Assembly (NCBI GenBank): GCA_027579435.1
Contig: JANBPK010000711.1
Coordinates: 62,001-126,000, forward strand
DNA from: Candolleomyces eurysporus
Lineage: Eukaryota; Basidiomycota; Agaricomycetes; Agaricales; Psathyrellaceae
Direction of reading: 5' to 3'
Length of the DNA stretch: 64,000 nucleotides
The position numbers were made by a program, and so were the translations under genes. The notes beneath the pieces are model-generated. The model was not told the origin of the DNA, ran no database searches, and saw nothing but the letters and a program-made list of their open reading frames with translations. Below are positions 35,019 through 45,600 of this stretch, in pieces. Numbering within the stretch: position 1 is the stretch's first letter; each line of letters begins with the position of its first letter.

Positions 35019-36228
35019 ATGCTGCGCATTTTCCAGGTTCTTCTCCTTGTTCTTAGCTTTCGGTTGGCACTGGTGCGTTATTTATCTCTGGCATCTCGTT
35101 GAATTATTTTTTTTACTGACGGCGCCATGTATCGTTTTCTAATAGGGTGCCTCTATTGGGCTCGTCAAGCGTGTCTCTGCGTCCGACACGGCCGATATTG
35201 GTTTTGCTACCGGAACTACAGGAGGAGCTGGAGGTTCCACTGTCACTGTAACCTCCCTTGCGGCGTTGACTTCCGCCGTCGCAGGAACCGCGAAAAAGAC
35301 TGTGTTGATCTCTGGTGCATTTACACATTTCCTTATCGACCGATCTTGAAGAATTAGAAACTGACGAACACTTCCGTTTATCTCTTGTAGGAAGAATCAC
35401 AGGAAAGGCAGTCGTCAATGTTGGTTCGAATACGTCAATTCTTGGAAAGGCCGGCTCTTGTACGTAGAGGTCATCTAGTTCGACGGGATCCGATCTCTGA
35501 CTTTGCTTTTTTCCCCAGCCCTGGAGGGTGTTGGTCTCCGTCTCAACAAGCAGTCGAACGTCATCATCCGCAACGTCAAAATCTCGAAGGTCGAAGCAAG
35601 CGTTGGTGATGCTCTCGGTATCCAGGAGTCTTCGAGGGTTTGGGTTGACCATGTCGACTTGTCGAGCGACCTCGACCACGGCAAGGACTTGTAAGTTCCC
35701 AGCAATTATTACGACTACCGTGTTGTGACTAATCCCTGCCTCTCTAGCTATGACGGTTTGCTCGACGTGACCCACGGATGCACCCAGGTTACCGTGAGCA
35801 ACAGCAAGTTGTCCAACCACTTCAAGGCTTCTCTCGTTGGCCACTCGGATAGCAACAAGGCAGAAGACACCAAGATCACCGTCACCTACGCCAACAACCA
35901 CTGGCTCAACCTCAACTCTCGTGCGCCATCGGTTAGGTTCGGTACTGCCCATATCTTCAACAACCTGTTCGAGAAAGTCAGCGACGGAATTAACACCCGT
36001 GTCGGTGCCCAGGTCTTGGTTGAGAACAATGTTTGGAAGGATTCCAAGAAGGCGCTGTTCTCGACTAGCCAAGGATTTGCTGTCCTGCGTGGCAACGATT
36101 TTGGGGGCGCGTCCAACTCTGCGCCTACCGGCACCTTCACCACCCCTCCTTACAAATATAGCCTTCTTTCTACGGCTAATGTTGCTTCTACTATCCCCAG
36201 GGTCGCCGGACAGACCTTGGCTTTCTAG
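35019..36228 (+). CDS. Secreted pectate lyase, PL1 family
   Basis: Cleaves polygalacturonate of plant cell walls by beta-elimination outside the cell. Five exons (35019-35072, 35146-35314, 35391-35459, 35519-35690, 35748-36228) join in frame to 314 aa. An 18-residue signal-like leader (MLRIFQVLLLVLSFRLAL) precedes GAS. The parallel beta-helix core carries PL1 landmarks: GASVGDALGIQ-like Asp region, VWVDHVDLSSD (calcium-site loop), YDGLLDVTHG, and the catalytic arginine motif NSRAPSVRFG. The length is usual for compact fungal PL1 enzymes. It lies in the spacer of the inverted ankyrin repeat and is transcribed toward the aldolase gene. No break seen. Confidence 0.9.
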
Positions 36229-37080
36229 TCAATTTTGCTTTCTTTTAGTTGACTGATACTGTAGTGGATCTGGGCTACTTTGTATATCTCTCACTCTCGT
36301 TTTATAAATCACACCTTCGTTTCGAATCAACCGGGCTGTGAACGTTTGAACAGTAATGACCGTGACGCGTTATTTGGCAAAACCTCAAAGGCCAAACAAC
36401 GCGTAGTGGACCGCCCCGCTCGGGCCGTTCGCTCGCTCCCAATTCGGAACGGAGTGTGACGACACAGAAGAGCCTATGGCCAGGCAGCTATTCCAGAACC
36501 TTCCAAAAATCCTCCAAGACAGAATCGCTCTCCAATCTTTGGGGCGCAGCATTTGTGGCGATGGGTCAAAGAAGTTTTCTTTGACATATCGGCCGAGATA
36601 TGTTATCTCTTCGCACTCTTTGTGAGGGTGATAATGTTGGTCGGCAACGCCACCCCAGGTCAGTAGCTCAATGTTTGAACAAGCTCCGAGGGCCGATGGA
36701 TTGATGTTGCTTTCTATTGGAGCAGTTTAAATTGCTATCGTAGTACCAATCGTGGTGATTCCATTTGCCATTCTTGGGGTGCAGTGCAAAATTTACCTCG
36801 AACTTCAGGGCTTGCCGTTGGCCAAAGCCTGGCCTATAGGGTGCCGCAGAAGCTAATACCTTGCTTAGACCCGAGTTCCTGTGGTATTGAACGGATCCCG
36901 GGGTAGGTGGACCCATAAATGGCTGGCGGCTCACCGATTCATCATCTCCACGTGATATGGAATGACATCGATTGCCGTCAATTTCCGTCGCAATAAAGGC
37001 CTCAGCAGCGGCGGGTTCCCTTCTTGAACTCTTCCTACGACCTTTATTCTCCTCCAGTACCTTTTTATATCCTTATCACC
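36229..37080. other. Intergenic, pectate lyase to aldolase
   Basis: 3' flank of the lyase and promoter of the aldolase. It holds the inverted repeat at 36365-36404 (separate entry), and a pyrimidine-rich stretch 37020-37075 just before the aldolase ATG. No gene recognised. Confidence 0.5.
36365..36404. promoter_or_regulatory. Inverted repeat with two ACGCGT ends
   Basis: ACGCGTTATTTGGC (36365-36378) and GCCAAACAACGCGT (36391-36404) pair at 13 of 14 positions around a 12-nt loop. ACGCGT is the MCB core bound by MBF-type cell-cycle factors in fungi. It could be a binding site for a dimer, or a hairpin in the lyase 3' region. Confidence 0.45.
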
Positions 37081-38703
37081 ATGGGCGTTCTCGATGTCGT
37101 TCCCGTAAGTCCCCGAAGTCGCCCTAGGCGATGAGCAACCCTCAAAGCTCTCGCAACTGATAACGGAGATCGGTTTGGCGATAGGCTGGCGTCTTGACTG
37201 GCGACAACGTTCGTAAATTATTCGACTATGCTAAGGAGAACCAGGTGCGTAGGGTTTACTCTAGCGGCGTCGATGTGCTCCTGACCTTCGTCGCAGTTCG
37301 CAATTCCTGTAAGTCGGCGGTGGCAAGTGTTTGCTTTGATCTGTACTGAGGGTACACTCGGTGCTCTGCGCGGATAGGCCATTGTAAGTTCCGAGTTGAT
37401 CAATAATTAGAAGAAGCGTCTAATCGTCGGTAGAACGTCACTTCGACATCAACTGCCAACGCCGTTCTCGAAGCTGCTCGGTAGGTGTACCAAAATAATG
37501 TTGAGATGTTGCGTACTAAGTCCGACCGATAGAGATATCAAGTCGCCCATTATCCTCCAGGTCTCCCAGGGAGGAAGCGCTTTCTTCGCCGGAAAAGGTC
37601 TCTCCAACGATGGCCAGAAGGCTTCCATCCTTGGTGCCATCTCTGCTGCCCACCATATCCGCAATGTAGCCAAGGCCTACGGAGTGTGAGTTTGCGGCCA
37701 TTTCGGAATACTGCCAAAGCATCTAATCAATTTAAATGTAGTCCCGTCGTTCTGCACAGCGACCACTGCGCCCACAAGCTCTTGCCCTGGTTCGATGGTA
37801 TGCTCGAGGCCAATGAAGCTTACTTCAAGGCACACGGCGAGCCCCTCTTCTCCTCCCACATGCTTGACTTGTCCGAAGAACCAAAAGAGGAGAATATCGC
37901 TACCTGCGTCAAGTACTTCAAGCGTATGGCACCTATTGGCTTGTGGCTCGAGATGGAAATCGGTATCACTGGAGGAGAGGAAGACGGTGTTGACAACACT
38001 GGTGTCGACAACGCCGCCTTGTATACCCAGCCCGAGGACGTCTATGATGTTTATAAGGCTCTCAGCGAAATCGGACCCAACTTCAGCATTGCCGCTGCCT
38101 TCGGTAACGTTCACGGTGTGTACAAGCCTGGTAACGTTCACCTGCACCCCGAACTCTTGGCCAAGCACCAAGAGTATGCTTCCAAGAAGATCGAGGAGGC
38201 CACTGGAAACAAGGCTGTCAAGCCTTTGTGAGTTTTATCTGTTTCCGTATTGAACGGTCCACTGACGAGACGCCTCGATAGGTACTTGGTCTTCCACGGT
38301 GGTTCTGGTTCTACTAAGGAGGAGATCTCCACCGCTGTCCGAAATGGTGTTGTGAAGATGAACGTCGACACTGACACACAATTCGCCTACCTTGCTGGTA
38401 TCCGGGTACGTCGCACCCCCTCTCTGCGAGCCGTTCGTTCAATGATTGACTCGGCTGCTTTTAGGACTTCTTCGACAAGAAGAAGGGCTACCTCCAGACC
38501 CAGGTCGGCAACCCCGAGGGAGCCGACAAGCCTAACAAGAAGGTACGAGGACTGAACGTGCAAATGAATCCTGTGGCGCATTCTGACGGGCTTGAATCTT
38601 GCAGTTCTACGACCCCCGTGTTTGGATTCGTGAGGGAGAGAAGACTCTTAGCAAGCGTGTGGAAGAGGCCTGCACTGACCTTGGAAATGTCAACCGCCTG
38701 TAG
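37081..38703 (+). CDS. FBA1: Class II fructose-bisphosphate aldolase
   Basis: Zinc-dependent cytosolic enzyme that splits fructose-1,6-bisphosphate in glycolysis and reverses in gluconeogenesis. About 360 aa. It starts MGVLDVVPAGVLTGDNVRKLF. Zinc-site and active-site motifs are LHSDHCAHKLLPW, LEMEIGITGGEEDGV, FGNVHGVYKPGNVHLHP, LVFHGGSGS and KMNVDTDTQFA. It ends DLGNVNRL. The gene has about ten exons, including a 12-nt exon (37297-37308, FAIP) and a 6-nt exon (37378-37383, AI). Others include 37434-37480, 37533-37685, 37742-38227, 38282-38405, 38465-38542 and 38605-38703. All joins I checked keep frame. Usually a single, highly expressed gene. Confidence 0.95.
37297..37308 (+). other. 12-nt micro-exon of FBA1
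   Basis: TTCGCAATTCCT is bounded by 'gcag' before and 'gtaagt' after, encoding FAIP. It is needed to restore the conserved sequence ENQFAIPAINVTS. Confidence 0.85.
37378..37383 (+). other. 6-nt micro-exon of FBA1
   Basis: GCCATT lies between 'gatag' and 'gtaagt' and encodes AI of FAIPAINVTS. Without it the invariant aldolase sequence is two residues short. Confidence 0.8.
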
Positions 38704-39306
38704 TTTTCACTTTCGTGTATCGGGGATGAGCGAAGTTGAAGTCGAATTCACCAAATGTAATACATAGTTTCTTGATCCACCGTTGTCTTGGATTGGGCGT
38801 CTTGGGATTGAGATTCAGGGACAGGCTTGATGCACGTCGTCCCTTGCTCCAAATCAGACTTGGGGTCATGGTGATCAACGCTCCGCTGCCTACTCGGTCA
38901 ACTCTTCGGTGTTCCATTGCTCGTTCCACGTCCATATTATTATTTGGTGCGAATGGTAATTTCAGCACTCCAAGTGGTGCAATCAAGAGGGAACAATTAG
39001 TTGAATGCCACTGCTTAGCGCTTAACGGCTACTGGTACATGGATCGGCTATTGATAATTGCATTGATTTCCACTTGTTTTCGCCCCAGGCCGATCATAGA
39101 AAAGTGGTATGTTTCATGAAATTTTTGGCAGGGTCCTATGATCGTGCTCCCCACAAAGGATCTATCCAAGGAAACTCTGAAGGATGGGACAGTTTCAGTC
39201 AGCATCAAGCTCCGTTCAGGCTCTGCAATGTGTACGGGCGACGGGACAGTATACATTGGCTAAAGTCTGTATCATTATCTGTATAGCCTATTCTAATTAC
39301 ATTGAT
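38704..39306. other. Intergenic, convergent 3' ends
   Basis: Spacer between the aldolase and the minus-strand F-box gene. A short stretch near 38955-38995 (around 'ttcagcactccaagtgg') resembles 41500-41545. No gene recognised. Confidence 0.4.
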
Positions 39307-41183
39307 TTAATGGCTTCTCAGGGNAAAAAAATTTCCTTCCTCCGCATCCAAAGTTGGCGTCGCTTTTGGGTATAAGCTATACTCCTCGAGATCGTCGATA
39401 AACCCCATGAAACCCTCGTCCCAGTGCTTGTATCGGGGCGACGGTGCATCTCCCCCAAGACATTGACGTCCTTGGAATTCATCGGGTCCAAAAACTCCAA
39501 CCGTAAGCCCATAAATTGAAAAAGACTGGACATCCGCCCGGATTGTTCGGGCTATATTCTTCGCCCAATAGTTGTCGTCCGTGCGTATCACCAGGTGTTG
39601 GAGCGGAGTGATTGTATAAGGAATTGAAGAGAAATCGCCACGGTGAACGGCCTGGGTTCTGGAGGCCACAAGGTCTTCGAGGGCCCTGTACGGGAACTGT
39701 AGCAGCGGGTATAAGTTCCCAAATATCAGGCTCGGGTTCTCCCTCGGTCCCAACGTTCTATAGCACTCGGTATCCATGTAGATACCCAGTGCCTTGACGG
39801 CCCGCAAATTGAACTTGCCATCGCAGCCGATCGTCAGATACTCGAAAACCTCTTCCAAATGGTATGATATATTGAAGAAAAGTTCAGTAAGGTTGGGGAC
39901 TGTATTGAAGATCGGGATCAAATCCTCCGCTTTGACGAGTGAACGGGCGATGAACGTCAAATGAGTCAAGTTGGTGTAACGATCGGGACGGGCCATGTCC
40001 CATGTGACCCCATTCCAGTATGAAAACACCTGTAGCTTGGTGAGTGCTGGCATCGTAACACCTCGAAGAGACTCCGTTGTGACTCCACTTTGGAGGAACG
40101 CCAGCTCTGTGAGCTGGGAGAGGGTTGCTTGCCCATGCACTGGGGATTGGGATACGGGAGGCTCTGAACCCGCCCCCGGATCTGTGAGGTGAAAACACCC
40201 TCGTTGTAATGAGACGCAAAGCTTGAAGATGGTTCTCCATTGCTCGTGCTGAAGGAGAAAGCCCAAGAAAAGGTGCGTGAGCTGGAACCATGGGATGTGT
40301 GGAGGAAAGTATCCTTCGTCACGGTAGCATATATTTGCAAAAACTGCCTGCGTGACGTTAGGAAGGGATGGGAGATCCGGAAACTTTGGGGTAAAACCCG
40401 GATTCCATGAGTTACAGTTAATGACGACTGAGGTAACGCGGGGAAAGGTCATTTCACCTAACCCAATAGCGAAAGGGTCGCACACAGCCATGAGCCATTT
40501 TACGTATAGGGTGGCAGGATGATCGAGGAGCTGAGCCAGGGGGATGGCATTTTCGGTCATGTCTCCTGAGCTTATGAGGTGGGGATATTTGCCGAAACTG
40601 ATTATCGACATTGACGATGGATAGGATCTGACGCGTTCCAACCAGGTGGAGATTCGTCGGATATGAGCTGTGTTTACTAGAGGAAGAGTTCCAGACTCTT
40701 GCTCGCGGGCACGGATTCTGATACTGGACCAGAGACAAGGCGTCGTCGTCGCTACTGTTCTCCAGAACTGGCAGACGAGACATAGGATCTCGGGGCTCGG
40801 GGGGAAGCGGCGAACCTTTCTTGCGCGGTCTTTCGTCTTCATAGTCACAGCAGTCTTCAGTTAGGAGATCACTTCCAGAATTTAGATAGTGCCGAAATAT
40901 TTCTCCCATAGTCTCCGCGGGAACACACCGAAGCACTGACAGAAGGCTGCGACAAGCTTGGAGTTTTTGCTCAGTACGTTCTTTTTTCTTGTCGAAGCTC
41001 CTTGCGAGTGTACAGCTCCTTTGGAAGTTCTAGGGTGGAGATGCGTTTTTCGATGGAGGCTTGGGTTTCTTGGTATTCCTTGATCAAAGATTCGACCCGC
41101 TCACGAGCTTGAGGAGGGAGTTCACGATGATCTCGAGCGATTTGAACAATCTCATCAGGTAGATCTAACTGAATCACGGTCAA
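39307..41183 (-). pseudogene. F-box protein gene with two homopolymer frameshifts
   Basis: Substrate adaptor of SCF ubiquitin ligases if functional. Three frames chain together. The N-terminal coil (41183-40971, RERVESLIKEYQETQASIEKR) ends at a TGA but continues as KKERTEQKLQACRSLLSVLRCVPAETMGEIF once a base changes at the A6 run near 40985. The F-box front half (40936 on) then shifts at a C6 run near 40813 to PEILCLVCQFWRTVA and a long LRR-like C-terminus (to 39307, about 500 aa). The C-terminal frame is uninterrupted, which argues the gene is either recently broken or only misread at homopolymers. It differs from the F-box copies near the P450s. One N at 39324 near the end. Confidence 0.75.
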
Positions 41184-42654
41184 ATACTCTCCTATAATGT
41201 AGGATTACCGTCAATGCTCACCTCGGATACCCGCTTTTCTTTCATCCCTAGAGATATCCAAGGGAGTCACTGGGTGGTTTGAAGCTGGAACGATTGTGAG
41301 GCTGTTCGACCCCGTAATAGTAGGGCCCGCTATTGAGACCGACACGGGCGCTCCGGATATGGCGTGTGGGCAAGGTCATGATTCTGTCGAGGCCGTACAG
41401 CTTGGTTGAGACTCTGAGAGTACCGCTAGCAGCTTCTTCTCCAGGATGAGTGCTCCATCACTCCGTCCGCGCCGATATTTGTCGCCAATAGTGGCTCATG
41501 GCTTCAGCACTCCAAGTGGCACGGACAAGAGGGGAGAATTGGTCCAAAATTACTGTTTGTGTAATTAGACTCTATCATACATGAATACGAGCCGTTGCTG
41601 CATTGATTGTCATCGTAGCTGCTCCCCTCTTGTCAGTGATCCTACAAAAGAATAGATAGCAGGTCTCTGAAAGTTCTACTCGTAGCTGTACATGGGTAAT
41701 CGTCCATTTGAACAGCTGATAGGCCTTGTGAGATTGTGATTATGACACTACGAAGATGAATTTTGAACTTACGCAATAAACCTTTATAGCTGTCCAATCG
41801 TCGAGCCACTGTGGAAGTAGGGTGAGATTGAATCTAAGGACTTAGCATGCGCACATACCGCATCTATACTGAGACGATCGACAGCATTTAGATCCCATGG
41901 GATCTCTGAAAGACTCTACTGGAGGACTGCATCAAATACCTATGGTTAGATCAAATACTCGAAAGTAGAAGGATCAGACAGAGACCTTGGCCCGAATCGC
42001 CGCTTCTACTCGCTGTAGATCGTGTTGCAACGTCTTTACTTGTTCCTGGCGTACTTAGCACGGTGACATCCCTTGTGCCTCGTGGGTGTCCATGAGTTTG
42101 GCGCCAGCCTGAACGATTCGTAGAAGCCGGTGCTCCCAGTCTCATTTCATCGACATATGAACACCTGACAGCAGCACAGAATCGCGACACGATGGCATCA
42201 TGTCTGGTGCCGGCATCAGCATTGGTGCCATATTTCACACTGCCGTCGCAACCATTGAAAGAGCCACAAAATCATTGGCGGCGAAGCAATGATGACTTGG
42301 TTATTCTGCCATGATTGGACCCACTTTCGTGATCTGAAGTTTTCGTTGAAGCTATACTGTGGCTCTGACAGTATTCAGCTCGATTGGAGAGGGACATTTA
42401 GAGCAAGGCAGTGAGGAGAATAGAGCCCCACGTTGCTCTTCCCTTCTCGACACATTTGTCCATCAATCACGCCAGGCAAACGGGCGAAACCCAAGCATGA
42501 AGGTTGATAAATGTTTCTCATTCGCACCTTGTACAATCACACTTCAGGCTGCCGTCTACTCGGAAAACGATTAAAAAAGAGTCATCCTGGTCGGCACACC
42601 AGGTTTCAACCAACCAGATCGATCTAAACCGGATCCAGACATCATACAAACCTT
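41184..42654. other. Intergenic, no gene recognised
   Basis: Unique spacer between the F-box gene and the right inverted-repeat arm. Small open frames only. A segment near 41500-41545 resembles 38950-38995. Nothing else seen. Confidence 0.45.
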
Positions 42655-45600
42655 GCTTCCTGTCAAAATCCAGGGAGAATTGAACGGGCGCCGAGGTCGT
42701 CTGGCCCGCGGAAGCTGAGTAGAAGAACGAGACAAAAAACCAACACATCGTCGTCACATTCAGCTCGATTCAGCCTATTCAGACTAGTGATACATGCTGG
42801 ATACGCACACGTCTCGTGCGATCGCCATCCTCAGTACGTGTCAGCCTCCCTGTTAATCTGATAAGCCATCCTATTTTTCCACTTCACCTCCTCCGGGTCC
42901 TCTTCCGCATCCGGATCCACGTTCGTAGTATCCTTGTACTTCCCAACAACCTTATCGAGATTCGCCTTAACTGAGAGTTGTACGTCCAAGAGCTTGATCA
43001 AATCCCGCTGGAGGTCATACGGGCCACCAGCAGCCGCATCTTGAAGAACACGCCACGTCTTTTCGACGTTGTCAGAATCCTTATAATTCCTCTTCGTCGA
43101 CTCATCCTCAACTTCACGGGTTGCCGGCTTGGGTGGCAGTCTATTCTGCTCGCACTTCACTTCTTTCAGCTTGCCCTCCATCGTCTTGATGAACGCGCTC
43201 AGTTCGAAACAGAATTTCTCGGGGTTGGTTGGGACACCCTGATCCAGGAGCACCTTGACGATTTCTTGGAGACGAGGAAGCTGTGTTTCGAGCTTGTCGA
43301 CGAGAATCCTCTCCCTGAAGTACACGAATTGCTCGGGCGAGAGGGTGTCGGGAAATGCTCTAATCGAGGTGCGCAAGCGGAGAAGTAGCTCCTTGAGAAC
43401 GGACACTTCGAGAGGCGTTTGACCGATGGCGTCTTCCCTGAACAACCCACCCTGCAGCGGTGTTTCCAATAGCAGCTCGGCAATTTCCGCAAATCCTTCG
43501 TGGACAGCATAGTGTAGAGGCGTCTGACCGTCGATGTTCGCGTAAGATGCGGTCGTGTTGTCGAACTCAAGGATGACTTTTGTCATTTCAACTTTCCCAT
43601 TCTTGACCGCGATGTGCAATGGCTGGAAAACGGAAAATTGGTCAGAACCTGTGCAGCTGGGAGAGATAGAGACGCTCACGGTATTGAGCTGTCCTTTGGA
43701 CTGTTGCTGAAGGAGAGCTTGGCAGACATCCTTGGGCAACTTCTTCAGGAAGTATTCAAAGGTCTCGACCTTGCCGTAGGCGGCGATGCTGTGGAAGATG
43801 TTCCAGCTGCACGGATGGGTAAATTTATCGCTATATGGCCAGAGCTTGTAAAAACATACCTCCTGACAGTGTCCCGTGCGGCTGGTGATATCGATTTCGC
43901 AAGGAGATAATCCAGGATGTCGGGTTCACATTGAACCTCTACCGCAAACAGAAGGGGGTTGTGGCCAGTGAACTTGATTCTACAAAAGAGAATGGTTCGG
44001 AAAACTGAAGAAGGAAAGCTGAAGGAAGACGTACTGTTGGTGAAGTGTCGTCTTCATCAACTCTGGCTTCTTCGCAAACAGTGTCTTGATAGCGGGGAGC
44101 GAACAGCCGAGAATAGCAGCAATCAGTGGTGATTCTCCCAATCCGTCGACATTCCACCCAAGCCAGACCGGAAGGACCTCCTCAAGGTCTGGAGTACGGC
44201 GAAGCTGTTCAGCACGAGCACCACTACATGCAGTCGCGTACTGGCTGAACGCGGCCAATGGTTTATCGGTGGCAAGGTACTCGATGATCTTGGTTGCTCC
44301 AGCTCTCGCCGCTCGCCACACCATAGGAGTGGTGTGGCTGGGCCTCCAGTAGGCATCGGGGTCGTTCTTTCGCGCCAGGTCAGCGCGCTTCTTGCCATGG
44401 ACATTCAGCCCAAGATAGATAGGGTTCTCGTCGTTGACAGCGGACGGGAGATGGGCGGTGGCCTTCTTCGCAACTTCGAAATCCAATCCATACCCAGAGC
44501 GTCGAATGTATTCATCAAGAATTTCCGGGGAATCCGCTTGGATAATCGTGGAGAGAAGGTGTTCGCCAAGGTCGATAGGTTGCGACAGGCTTTGATAGAG
44601 GTTTGCGATCATGATAAAGGCCTCCAAGTCCTTGAACTCAATAGCCGTGGTGATAAGATTCCCTTGCGTAGATCTTTCACCATTGTATTTGCGGAAAATC
44701 GCCTCGTGAATCATATTTTTGGGAGGTATGTTGGACCTGACACCCGATGAGAGCTTGGCGATGTCCACGAACTGCGTTTCCTTCTTCCGCTCAACTGTTG
44801 CATCAAAGTCGTCCTCATCGTCGAGATCTTCATCGCCGTTGTCCTCATCTATGTGGAAAGGGTAAGATACCATGTATTCGGGACAAAGGAAGAAACGCAC
44901 CGAGTATGATACTATCAGTGCTAAAGGTCACTTTCTCTTCTGCTCGTTCCGGCACATATTGAGAAGCTGCGATGGACACAATGAGCTTGGCAGTCGACCA
45001 ATGCCTTCCTTCACAAGCTGCGAACAGGAGCGTATAACCTAGGATTGCAGGGTTATGTTAGCACTCAGTAGGATAGCTCAACTTGACGCGCTCGAAACTC
45101 ACCTTGTCTGCTGTAGTCGTAATTCGGAGCGATTTGGACGTTGACGCTCAGAAGCTGTGTCGAAGTCTCGGTCTCTCCCGATTCAGATGGAAGGCAAAGT
45201 TGCTTGATCTTCTCGTTGTCACCCGCAAAGGCGGCCTCAAATAGCTCATCGTACGCCTTGTTCAAGCTAGCGGGAATTTGAGTCGGGTAATAAGACTGGC
45301 ATAAGTGATAATAGTGCGATTTCTCCTCTTCAGTCACAGCGGTGTCTGTCACTTTCTTGTGCTCAAGTGCCTTGGTGTGGTTGGTCTCGATGCCAGGGTA
45401 GAGCTCTGTCCACGACTTCGCAGAACGGGCGGTCAACAAGCGCTCTGCATCCACGAGGTAGCCTTCGATGCCGTTCATCTTCAAGAGCTCCTGAGCCCGG
45501 TCGTGCCTCTTCCACTGTTCTTCGTTCTCTTCAACTTCTTTCTTTGGCTTGTCTTCAGTCCGCACTCTACGAAGGTGCTCCTTCCAACTCGAAAGAACTT

